DNA from: Campylobacteraceae bacterium
Lineage (GTDB): Bacteria > Campylobacterota > Campylobacteria > Campylobacterales > Sulfurovaceae
Length of the DNA: 5,911 bases
NCBI GenBank assembly: GCA_027002665.1
Contig: JALWZK010000169.1
Location: 1 to 5,911 of the forward strand
Direction: 5' to 3'
A model generated the notes under the pieces. That model was not told the DNA's origin, did not search any database, and saw only the letters and a program-made list of their open reading frames with translations. Both the position numbers and the translations under genes were made by a program. Shown here one piece after another: positions 1 to 5,911 of the stretch (position 1 is the first letter of the stretch; every line of letters starts with the position of its first letter).

Positions 1-1
1 A

Positions 2-10
2 TGTTATAAT
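2..10 (+). promoter_or_regulatory. Putative extended -10 promoter for the envelope cluster
   Basis: TGTTATAAT is a perfect extended -10 element (TG, one base, TATAAT). Its last T lies 29 nt before the preferred ATG at 39, which predicts a transcript start near base 17 and a leader of about 20 nt. The window starts too close for any -35 box to be visible. In Campylobacterota the housekeeping sigma factor typically relies on an (extended) -10 box with a weak or absent -35, which fits. Confidence is moderate because the surrounding DNA is very A+T-rich. Confidence 0.45.
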
Positions 11-25
11 AATATATAACATTAT

Positions 26-30
26 AAAGG
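26..30 (+). promoter_or_regulatory. Ribosome binding site that sets the start of the barrel gene
   Basis: AAAGG ends 8 nt before ATG at 39. An in-frame TTG at 36 would also open the frame, but it leaves only 5 nt to the ribosome binding site and is a rarer start codon. ATG at 39 is therefore preferred, giving a protein one residue shorter. Confidence 0.55.
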
Positions 31-38
31 ATAAATTG

Positions 39-548
39 ATGAGTTCTACTATAAAATTATTAATACAACTTTTAATATTATGCCTATTGACATTAAATCT
101 AAATGGGTTTGAGAAGTTTGAGGAGAATGGTGTAAAGAGTGGAAATATGAAAATATCTGCAACCCTATCAAGTGAGCAGGATAATGATAAGTATAACAAA
201 GCAAATTTTTACTCTCAATTTGGTTATTTCTATAATAATAGTATAGAGGTTTTAATAGGTCTGCAACTTGAAGAGCAACAGAAGGAGCTATACTATACAC
301 CATCAATAGGGGTAAACTACTATTTCTATAATACTCCTATAGTAACTCCATATATTGGGGGGCAGATATTCTATAAAAATACCACCAATGAGTATATTAG
401 AGAGAAAAAGGGGGATAAGTTTTATATAGGGACACATCTATTTATTAGTGAAAATGTTGCTATTACTCCCGAATATGGGGTAATATATAAAGATTTTGAT
501 ACGGAAAAAGGGACATATTTCAATACCTTTTTAACCTATTTTTTTTAA
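39..548 (+). CDS. Putative small outer-membrane beta-barrel protein
   Basis: This 169-residue protein is not recognised as a named family. Residues 1-23 look like a Sec signal peptide: Lys6, then a hydrophobic core of Leu and Ile over about residues 7-20, with cleavage probably near Gly23. The rest shows eight amphipathic segments, each with alternating hydrophobic and polar or aromatic residues, at about 37-46, 54-65, 69-80, 84-96, 102-114, 126-136, 140-153 and 159-169. They are joined by short charged or Asn-rich turns. The protein ends in Phe (TYFF), the usual C-terminal signal for BAM-dependent insertion. This matches an eight-stranded OmpA- or OmpW-like barrel of about 146 mature residues, with no periplasmic OmpA domain. 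It is the first gene of a three-gene run and its stop codon lies inside the next gene's ribosome binding site. The barrel and its location are inferred from pattern alone; pore, adhesin or structural roles are all possible. Confidence 0.7.
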   Translation: MSSTIKLLIQLLILCLLTLNLNGFEKFEENGVKSGNMKISATLSSEQDNDKYNKANFYSQFGYFYNNSIEVLIGLQLEEQQKELYYTPSIGVNYYFYNTPIVTPYIGGQIFYKNTTNEYIREKKGDKFYIGTHLFISENVAITPEYGVIYKDFDTEKGTYFNTFLTYFF

Positions 549-560
549 AGGAGAACTGTT

Positions 561-1286
561 ATGAGAAGAGCATTAATCCTATTAGCAACAGTGTTACTAA
601 TAGTAGGTTGTGGATTTGATAAGAAAGATTTAAATGATATTAGACTCTTAGATGATAATGAGAGAGTTAGCTATAGTGATGAGGGAAGATATGATTTGAG
701 TGAGTATCTATTCCCAAAGCAAGATGCAACTTATATATATCAGAGAGTAAAATATCGGGATAATCACGGTGATAAAAATTATAAGGAGCCATTGAGAGTA
801 AATAATAATGAGAGAGTAGAGTATAAAATAGTTGGAAATAGTGTTAAAGAGGGTAGTGATATTAACTATACAATCAAAGATGTTAGTATTCAAAAGATAG
901 AGCTTGTCAATGACTTTTATGATGTTAGAGAGTATAGAAGATTTGTTGATGTCAATGATACCTATTACAGTTATGAGCATGTCGATAATGCAACTACACT
1001 ATATCAGGTTGGGTGGGTAACATGTAAGGTTGAGGAGCATGTTAATCAAAAGGAGATTCTGGATAGGAACTATAGTGATGTATTGACGCTTATGTGCAAA
1101 TCGGAATCGGCTGAAGGTGTCAGAGGTGAATTTAGTGAGAAGAAAAATTTTATTTCCAGACTATATTATGCAAAAGATATAGGAGAGATTGGAGCTATTG
1201 GAGAAGAGTGCATTGTAAGAAAATACGATAGCGTATATAAGAGATGTAGTAAAACAGTTAAACAGTTAAGAGAAATTTTAGAATAG
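561..1286 (+). CDS. Hypothetical lipoprotein with four further cysteines
   Basis: This 241-residue protein belongs to no family I recognise. The N-terminus is a textbook lipoprotein signal: Arg2-Arg3, a hydrophobic stretch over residues 4-15, and lipobox IVGC with Cys17 as the lipidated residue. Asp20 at mature position +4 gives no clear sorting clue. The mature part is acidic and rich in Tyr, Asp and Arg, with alternating beta-like segments from about residue 55 to 205. It has four further cysteines, Cys155, Cys179, Cys217 and Cys229, all in the last 90 residues and able to form two disulfides in the periplasm. The stretch YYAKDIGEIG (202-211) resembles the YYAxGVG motif near the end of several beta-rich periplasmic domains, but this is a weak hint. 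The AAAGGAG ribosome binding site at 547-553 overlaps the preceding stop codon, and the gap is 12 nt, so operon membership is likely. Confidence 0.8.
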   Translation: MRRALILLATVLLIVGCGFDKKDLNDIRLLDDNERVSYSDEGRYDLSEYLFPKQDATYIYQRVKYRDNHGDKNYKEPLRVNNNERVEYKIVGNSVKEGSDINYTIKDVSIQKIELVNDFYDVREYRRFVDVNDTYYSYEHVDNATTLYQVGWVTCKVEEHVNQKEILDRNYSDVLTLMCKSESAEGVRGEFSEKKNFISRLYYAKDIGEIGAIGEECIVRKYDSVYKRCSKTVKQLREILE

Positions 1287-1287
1287 G

Positions 1288-1292
1288 AAAGG
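1288..1292 (+). promoter_or_regulatory. Ribosome binding site that sets the start of the second lipoprotein gene
   Basis: AAAGG ends 7 nt before ATG at 1300. An in-frame GTG at 1297 is also possible but has only 4 nt of spacing. The ATG at 1295 is in another frame. ATG at 1300 gives a signal peptide that begins MKKR, which is typical. Confidence 0.55.
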
Positions 1293-1299
1293 ATATGTG

Positions 1300-2169
1300 A
1301 TGAAAAAGAGATTAGTTTTAAGTTTGGTATTACCAACTCTGCTTATTATGGGTTGTGGTTCAGGTGGTGGTAGTAAAGATGACAAAAAACAGAGTGTCGA
1401 TAGTGCCTTAAAGATAGGTGAGGTTGTATATAATGCACCACAGGATATAGATTTTAATAATAAAACAAGGCTTACTTTAAAAAGAAGTAAAAGGGCATAT
1501 AAGAAGATAAATAGTGATATTCAAAAGGAGACAACTGCATGTAGTGCAGGTGGAACTTTTGATTATGATGAACAGAGTGACGGCTCTATAATTGGAACAT
1601 ATAATACTTGCGTAGAGTATAATAATGAAACAGGATTATATGAATATACAAATGGGACTATAACTATTAGTGGAGATTTAGAAAGATTTGCCTTTTATGA
1701 TTATTATTATACTCCAGACTACTATAATAATTCTGGAACAGGTGACTACTATAAAGATATAAAAATATCTATCCATTCAGAGGGGTATATAACAGAGATG
1801 AAAATAGATGGAACTTATCAAGAGTATCAGAATGGCACTCCTCTTGAGACAATGGTTTTTAGCAATCTCATAATGAAAGAGAATAATCAGACAAATGGAG
1901 TCTATTTTAATGGAGGTTTTTCAGATACAATTAGATGTTTCAATGAGAGTCATACATATAAAACAGATGAGAATGATTGGTTAATTCCAAATGCTCTAAA
2001 TAGTAACTATTTCCAATCTGGAACAATTTTTGTAGATGATATTCAATATAAGTATCATGGAGATATGGTAACAGTTAGAAAGGGAGATAGAGTAGGGGAA
2101 TTTAAACAGCAAGATTTAATAGATGAGTTAAATAGAAGGAGAAGTGGAGAAGATTGCGATATATACTAA
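1300..2169 (+). CDS. Hypothetical lipoprotein, Tyr/Asn-rich
   Basis: This 289-residue protein belongs to no family I recognise. The signal peptide has KKR at 2-4, a hydrophobic core to residue 17 and lipobox IMGC, with Cys19 lipidated. A flexible Gly/Ser linker (GSGGGS, 20-25) and a charged DDKK stretch follow, as expected for a domain tethered to a membrane. The mature part is beta-rich. Cys81 and Cys104 bracket a Gly-rich stretch (CSAGGTFDYD to GTYNTC) that looks like a disulfide-closed beta-hairpin. Cys213 and Cys286 could form a second bond. Residues 133-151 contain eight Tyr out of 19. Short Asn-Gly turns recur (118-119, 178-179, 199-200), suggesting stacked beta strands. It lies 13 nt after the preceding gene and is the last gene of the unit. 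The stop codon sits just upstream of the ppk1 promoter, with no terminator hairpin visible. Function and membrane side are unknown. Confidence 0.8.
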   Translation: MKKRLVLSLVLPTLLIMGCGSGGGSKDDKKQSVDSALKIGEVVYNAPQDIDFNNKTRLTLKRSKRAYKKINSDIQKETTACSAGGTFDYDEQSDGSIIGTYNTCVEYNNETGLYEYTNGTITISGDLERFAFYDYYYTPDYYNNSGTGDYYKDIKISIHSEGYITEMKIDGTYQEYQNGTPLETMVFSNLIMKENNQTNGVYFNGGFSDTIRCFNESHTYKTDENDWLIPNALNSNYFQSGTIFVDDIQYKYHGDMVTVRKGDRVGEFKQQDLIDELNRRRSGEDCDIY

Positions 2170-2181
2170 ATCTATAATTTA

Positions 2182-2190
2182 TGATATAAT
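2182..2190 (+). promoter_or_regulatory. Putative extended -10 promoter for ppk1
   Basis: TGATATAAT is a perfect TGnTATAAT extended -10 element in the 47-nt gap before ppk1. Its last T is 27 nt before the ATG, predicting a start near 2197 and a leader of about 20 nt. No TTGACA-like -35 is present at the expected place (around 2162-2167), and the upstream DNA is A+T-rich. A weak AGG ribosome binding site lies at 2206-2208, 8 nt from the start codon, so ppk1 may be translated modestly. No intrinsic terminator is seen before it, so read-through from the lipoprotein gene is possible. Confidence 0.55.
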
Positions 2191-2216
2191 CTGCCACAAA
2201 AAAGTAGGTAGCAGAA

Positions 2217-4301
2217 ATGTCTATAGATTTAACCTCTCCAGAACTATATTTTAATAGAGAACTCTCCTGGCTAAAGTTTAATAGTAGAGTTCTCGCTCAA
2301 GCACAAGATACCTCTCTTCCACCCTTAGAGAGGCTTAAATTTATCGCAATATATGGAACAAACTTAGATGAGTTCTATATGATACGAGTAGCCGGATTGA
2401 AATCTCTATTTAAAGCTCGGATTCAAGAGACGGCAATTGATAAGATGACTCCAGCAGAGCAGTTAGAGGCAATTCGCTCAACTATACATCAGGAACAGAA
2501 GATATTAGAGGCCACCTTTAAAGATATCATGAAAGAGTTAAAGGGGCATGGAGTTACAATCAAAGGGTATGAGAAGTTATCCGAAACTCAACAAGAGATT
2601 ATAAAAAATGAGTTTTTTGAACAGATTTACCCTGTTATTATGCCCATTGCTATTGATGCAACTCACCCTTTTCCACACTTAAATAATTTAAGTTTTGCAT
2701 TGGCATTAAAGTTCGAAGATAAAAAAGAGAACATTAGATATGGATTGATACGACTACCAAGGATTTTACCCAGCTTCTTAAATGTTGATAACTGTTTTGT
2801 TCCAATTGAATCTGTAGTCGATTATTTTAGCACAGAGCTATTTATTGGACTAAAAAAACTCTCATCAACCCCCTTTAGAGTTACACGAAATGCAGATATA
2901 GATATTGAAGAGGAGGAGGCTGATGATTTTATGGAGATGTTAGAGGAGGGGATAAGAGCGAGAAATAGAGGGGCATTGGTTAGATTAGAGATGGGTATAG
3001 ATGCTGATGAGGATTTAATAGAGCTTTTAACAACCCACTTAAAACTTGATACAGATGATATATATAAGTATCAAATTCCTTTAAATCTAAGCAGATTATG
3101 GTCTATTGTCACTAAAGAATCTCTTGCCCACCTTACACTTCCAACCTATACGCCCAAAACCCTTCCACCTCTTGATGAGAATAGTGATATGTTCGAAGTT
3201 ATAGAGAAGAGAGATATTCTACTATATCACCCTTACGAAAGTTTTGACCCTGTTGTTAGATTTATCGAAGATGCCTCCAAAGATTCAAATACACTCTCTA
3301 TGCGTATGACCCTATATCGTGTCGGGAAGAACTCTCCAATTGTAAAAGCTCTTATGAGAGCCTCAAGAGATGGTAAGCAGGTTACTGTGTTGGTTGAACT
3401 TAAAGCTCGATTTGATGAAGAGAATAATTTACACTGGGCAAAAGCCTTAGAGGACGCAGGAGCTCATGTAATTTATGGAATTACCGGCTTAAAAGTTCAT
3501 GCTAAGATAGCTCAAATTACAAAGCGAAAAGGAAATAGACTACAGGGATATTTACACTTAGGAACTGGAAATTACAATCCAACCACAGCAAGAATATATA
3601 CAGATTTAAGTTATTTTACTGCAAAGAGTGATTTTAATTATGATGCTACTAAGTTTTTTCATTTTATAACCGGATTTGCAGACCATATTTCGATGAAAAG
3701 ATTGATTGTCTCTCCAATGGGTATTAAACATAAACTTCTATCTCTTATTGAGCATGAAGCATCATATAAAGAGGAGGGGCATATTATCTTAAAGGCAAAT
3801 TCATTAGTGGATTCCGATATTATACAGGCACTCTATATCGCATCTATAAAAGGTTGCAAGATAGAGCTTATTATTAGAGGAATCTGCACACTAAAACCGG
3901 GCATTAGTGGAGTTAGTGATAATATATCTGTCTATTCAATTATAGGAAAGTATCTTGAGCATCCACGAATTTACTACTTTAAACATGATGAGAATGAGTG
4001 TTATATATCGAGTGCCGATTTAATGCCAAGAAATTTAATAAGAAGAATAGAGATAATGACACCTATTGTAGAAAATAACTTAAAGGATAAAATAAAACAG
4101 ATATTATCTTTGCAACTTCAGGATAATAGGCTAAAATGGAAATTGAAAAATACAGGAGAATACAAACAGGTCAAAAATGGAGATAAGATTATAAATAATC
4201 ATGAGATATTTGAGAATAATATCACAAAAATTTATAATAAATCTCAAAAAAAGACCAGAAAGTATATAAAAAGGCTATCTAAAAAACAGTTAAAGGATTA
4301 G
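2217..4301 (+). CDS. ppk1: Polyphosphate kinase 1
   Basis: PPK1 reversibly transfers the gamma phosphate of ATP to a growing inorganic polyphosphate chain, usually at the inner face of the membrane. At 694 residues this copy has the family's normal length (about 690). The N domain opens with LYFNRELSWLKFN (10-22) and YGTNLDEFY (46-54); Asn49 matches the E. coli ATP-contacting Asn45. A head domain spans roughly 110-310. The first phospholipase-D-like domain carries His428 in LKVHAK, equivalent to the phosphorylated His435 of E. coli. Arg368 and Arg398 match its Arg375 and Arg405. The second carries His582 in YLEHPRIYYF (E. coli His592) and SSADLMPRN (598-606). All catalytic residues are present, so activity is expected. 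The last 24 residues are Lys-rich and do not match the usual end of the family. The next gene starts one base after the stop codon. In this phylum polyphosphate supports stress and starvation survival. Identification is certain; regulation is not visible beyond the promoter. Confidence 0.97.
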   Translation: MSIDLTSPELYFNRELSWLKFNSRVLAQAQDTSLPPLERLKFIAIYGTNLDEFYMIRVAGLKSLFKARIQETAIDKMTPAEQLEAIRSTIHQEQKILEATFKDIMKELKGHGVTIKGYEKLSETQQEIIKNEFFEQIYPVIMPIAIDATHPFPHLNNLSFALALKFEDKKENIRYGLIRLPRILPSFLNVDNCFVPIESVVDYFSTELFIGLKKLSSTPFRVTRNADIDIEEEEADDFMEMLEEGIRARNRGALVRLEMGIDADEDLIELLTTHLKLDTDDIYKYQIPLNLSRLWSIVTKESLAHLTLPTYTPKTLPPLDENSDMFEVIEKRDILLYHPYESFDPVVRFIEDASKDSNTLSMRMTLYRVGKNSPIVKALMRASRDGKQVTVLVELKARFDEENNLHWAKALEDAGAHVIYGITGLKVHAKIAQITKRKGNRLQGYLHLGTGNYNPTTARIYTDLSYFTAKSDFNYDATKFFHFITGFADHISMKRLIVSPMGIKHKLLSLIEHEASYKEEGHIILKANSLVDSDIIQALYIASIKGCKIELIIRGICTLKPGISGVSDNISVYSIIGKYLEHPRIYYFKHDENECYISSADLMPRNLIRRIEIMTPIVENNLKDKIKQILSLQLQDNRLKWKLKNTGEYKQVKNGDKIINNHEIFENNITKIYNKSQKKTRKYIKRLSKKQLKD

Positions 4302-4302
4302 A

Positions 4303-4827
4303 ATGACAGTTTCATATAAAGGTTGGAGACCAATTTTAAAGAGAAATGCTTGGATTGCAGAGGGGGCGACTGTAATAGGGAGAACGGAGATAGGTGAGGA
4401 TAGTGCTATCTGGTTTGGTTGTGTCGTAAGAGGTGATGTCCACTATATCAAGATAGGTGATAGAAGTAATATTCAAGATTTATCTATGGTTCATGTTACT
4501 CATCATAAAAAAGCAGATATGAGTGACGGACACCCTACCATTATTGGAAATGATGTAACTGTTGGACATAGAGTAATGCTTCACGGTTGCACTATTGAAG
4601 ATGCATGTCTGATTGGAATGTCTGCTACTATCTTAGATGGAGCTGTAATTGGAAAAGAGTCTATTGTTGGAGCAGGTAGCTTAGTTACTAAAAATAAGAA
4701 GTTTCCACCAAGAAGTTTAATCTTGGGAAGTCCTGCGAAAGTTGTAAGAGAATTGACAGATGCTGAAGTGGCAGAGTTATACGCTTCTGCAAGGAGGTAT
4801 GTAGAGTTCAAAAATAACTATCTCTAA
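4303..4827 (+). CDS. yrdA: Gamma-carbonic-anhydrase-like hexapeptide protein (YrdA family)
   Basis: This 174-residue protein folds as a left-handed parallel beta-helix, shown by hexapeptide-type repeats over about residues 18-128, and ends in a C-terminal helix (about 150-170). Family members form trimers with metal sites between subunits. The three metal-binding histidines are present: His64 in MVHVTHH, His89 in VGHR and His94 in MLHGC. Arg43 and Asp45 (RGD) and Gln58-Asp59 (IQD) are also conserved. Long stretches resemble E. coli YrdA, for example DVTVGH and VMLHGCTI. The acidic loop carrying the proton-shuttle Glu of archaeal Cam is absent, as in the CamH/YrdA branch, where carbonic anhydrase activity is not shown for every member. 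It is therefore either a zinc-dependent CO2 hydratase or a related protein of unknown substrate. It is cytoplasmic, with no signal peptide. AAAGGA at 4292-4297 lies inside the end of ppk1, so translation is probably coupled to it. Confidence 0.93.
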   Translation: MTVSYKGWRPILKRNAWIAEGATVIGRTEIGEDSAIWFGCVVRGDVHYIKIGDRSNIQDLSMVHVTHHKKADMSDGHPTIIGNDVTVGHRVMLHGCTIEDACLIGMSATILDGAVIGKESIVGAGSLVTKNKKFPPRSLILGSPAKVVRELTDAEVAELYASARRYVEFKNNYL

Positions 4828-4842
4828 AATTTTAAATTTTAA

Positions 4843-4851
4843 TGCTACAAT
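4843..4851 (+). promoter_or_regulatory. Putative extended -10 promoter for the mltB-like gene
   Basis: TGCTACAAT fits the extended -10 pattern with one change (TACAAT). Its last T is 28 nt before the ATG, predicting a start near 4858. Just upstream, 4826-4842 is an unbroken run of A and T (AAAATTTTAAATTTTAA) that could act as an UP-like element. No -35 box or terminator hairpin is seen in the 51-nt gap, so read-through from yrdA may also occur. Confidence 0.5.
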
Positions 4852-4878
4852 ATAGGTAAAATATCAAAGGAGCTTATT

Positions 4879-5911
4879 ATGAGTTATATAAGACTTTTTT
4901 TTCTTACCTATATAGTGCTGTCTATTAGTGGGTGTATAAAAAAGGAGAAGGTAGTTACTCCTCCAAAACAGCGTATAGTATATATTAATAGACAACCAAC
5001 CAATTGTGCTACAACTGTATCTACTCTTCCGACTCCTATACCTTCCAGACCTCAAGTTATACATCAAGTTATAGAGAGTTCACCACCTATAAATAATAGA
5101 CCAAGATTTGATTTTAATAGTATCTATAGTCCCTATCTAAGTGGAGCCTATGCAAATAATTATCAACTTAAACAGTTTATAGATGAGATGGTCTCTAAAT
5201 ATAGATTTAGAAGGGAGTATCTCTATGGAGTTTTTTCTACTGTAAATAGAGATGTGGAATCGTTAAAAAAGTATAATGTCTATGGTAAACCGAGTAAAAA
5301 ACAGAAAGCAAATACAGTAGGCTCATGGGATAGGTATCCAAAATTTGTAACTGCTGATAGAATAGCAAATGGAGTAAGATTTTGGAGAGAGAATAGATAC
5401 TATCTTGAGAAAGCTGCATATATATATCATGTAGCTCCTGAATATATTGTCGGCATTATTGGAGTTGAGACAAATTATGGTAGAGATACCGGTAAACATA
5501 GAGTCTTAGATGCTCTAACCTCTCTATCATTAGAATATAAAAAGCGTTCAAAATTTTTTAGAAAACAGTTGGAGGAGTATCTACTGCTTACAAGAGAGGA
5601 GGGGTTAAATCCACTTACAATTAGAGGTTCTTATGGAGGAGCGTTTGGAATAGTTCAATTTATGCCCGATTCATTTAGAAGATATGCCATTGATTTTAAT
5701 GGTGATGGTATAAAAAACCTATTTGACCCTGCTGATGCAATTGGAAGCACTGCCAATTTCTTTGTTAAAAAGGGTAAATGGAATCCAAATATTCCTGTAG
5801 CCATGAGAGTTTTATACAATAAAAAGAGATTCTATGCAGTTCCAACAGGTTATAAGACAGAGTATTCACAGAGCTATCTTAAATCTCTTGGAATGAGACC
5901 AACAAGTGACT
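4879..5911 (+). CDS. mltB: Lytic murein transglycosylase B, lipoprotein (3' end cut by window)
   Basis: This family cuts the MurNAc-GlcNAc bond of peptidoglycan without water, leaving 1,6-anhydro-MurNAc ends, during wall turnover and remodelling. The frame is open to the window edge: 344 residues are visible and about 70 are probably missing. The lipobox ISGC gives Cys19 as the lipid anchor. A Pro/Thr/Ser-rich tether spans about 27-75, and the catalytic domain follows. It contains FVTADRIANGVRFW (156-169), GIIGVETNYG (192-201) with Glu197 as the catalytic acid/base (E. coli Slt35 Glu162), and GAFGIVQFMPDSF (254-266). The EF-hand-like loop DFNGDGIKNLFDP (272-284), which binds calcium in Slt35, is present, followed by DAIGSTANFF. 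Inner-leaflet outer-membrane anchoring is likely by analogy. AAAGGAG at 4866-4872, 6 nt before ATG, fixes the start. Identification is strong; SltB or RlpA-associated transglycosylases are more distant alternatives. Confidence 0.95.
   Translation, partial: MSYIRLFFLTYIVLSISGCIKKEKVVTPPKQRIVYINRQPTNCATTVSTLPTPIPSRPQVIHQVIESSPPINNRPRFDFNSIYSPYLSGAYANNYQLKQFIDEMVSKYRFRREYLYGVFSTVNRDVESLKKYNVYGKPSKKQKANTVGSWDRYPKFVTADRIANGVRFWRENRYYLEKAAYIYHVAPEYIVGIIGVETNYGRDTGKHRVLDALTSLSLEYKKRSKFFRKQLEEYLLLTREEGLNPLTIRGSYGGAFGIVQFMPDSFRRYAIDFNGDGIKNLFDPADAIGSTANFFVKKGKWNPNIPVAMRVLYNKKRFYAVPTGYKTEYSQSYLKSLGMRPTSD

Noticed and set aside
69..89. Possible lipobox around Cys15 of the barrel protein
   Set aside because: The residue before the Cys is Leu (LILC) instead of Gly, Ala or Ser, and the hydrophobic core continues past it, so a normal signal peptide is more likely.
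49..306. Open reading frame on the minus strand opposite the barrel gene
   Set aside because: It lies wholly inside a better-supported + strand gene, lacks a ribosome binding site and shows no recognisable motif. The same holds for minus-strand frames at 708-980, 4581-4811, 4864-5067 and 5237-5419.
1253..1268. Tandem copy of the 8-mer AACAGTTA
   Set aside because: Only two copies, inside coding sequence (Lys-Thr-Val-Lys-Gln-Leu), in A+T-rich DNA; chance is sufficient explanation.
2191..2214. Weak inverted repeat CTGC...GCAG covering the ppk1 ribosome binding site
   Set aside because: The stem is only 4 bp plus a bulged extension, and its left arm lies before the predicted transcript start, so it would not be in the main mRNA.
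4826..4842. AAAATTTTAAATTTTAA as an intrinsic terminator for yrdA
   Set aside because: It has no G+C-rich stem and no following U-tract. An A/T tract upstream of the next promoter fits better.
1..5911. Search by eye for tRNA, rRNA, CRISPR repeats, insertion sequences or a defence system
   Set aside because: No repeat-spacer pattern, terminal inverted repeats, transposase motif, cloverleaf or nuclease/helicase gene was seen. The genes fit ordinary envelope and phosphate metabolism.

Overview
The window looks like chromosomal DNA of a Campylobacterota bacterium (the former Epsilonproteobacteria, perhaps a Sulfurovum- or Sulfurimonas-like lineage). The evidence is high A+T content (roughly two thirds by eye), heavy use of ATA for Ile and AGA for Arg, short AAAGG-type ribosome binding sites, tight gene packing, and promoters that seem to consist of an extended -10 box without a clear -35 box. 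The taxonomic call is inference. The outer-membrane protein and lipoproteins show the cell is Gram-negative. All six genes are on the + strand, and no stretch over about 60 bases lacks a gene or likely control site.

Region 1 (1-2169) is a compact three-gene unit of uncharacterised envelope proteins. It encodes a small secreted protein with the pattern of an eight-stranded outer-membrane beta-barrel, then two lipoproteins with clear lipoboxes. Each lipoprotein has four further cysteines in its mature part. The gaps are 12 and 13 nt, and a promoter-like TGnTATAAT lies at the very start of the window.

Region 2 (2170-4827) holds polyphosphate kinase 1 (ppk1), complete with both catalytic histidines, followed after a single base by a gamma-carbonic-anhydrase-like hexapeptide protein of the YrdA type. 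The two are almost certainly co-transcribed and probably translationally coupled. A perfect extended -10 box precedes ppk1.

Region 3 (4828-5911) starts with another extended -10 box. It then encodes a lipoprotein lytic murein transglycosylase of the MltB (Slt35) family, cut off by the window edge.

The three putative promoters share one geometry: TGnTAYAAT with its last T 27-29 nt before the start codon. This divides the window into three transcription units. No mobile element, CRISPR array, tRNA, rRNA or clear intrinsic terminator was seen. Most of the window is ordinary housekeeping and envelope sequence. The least understood part is the barrel plus two-lipoprotein cluster, which is a candidate envelope system but is not shown to be one.
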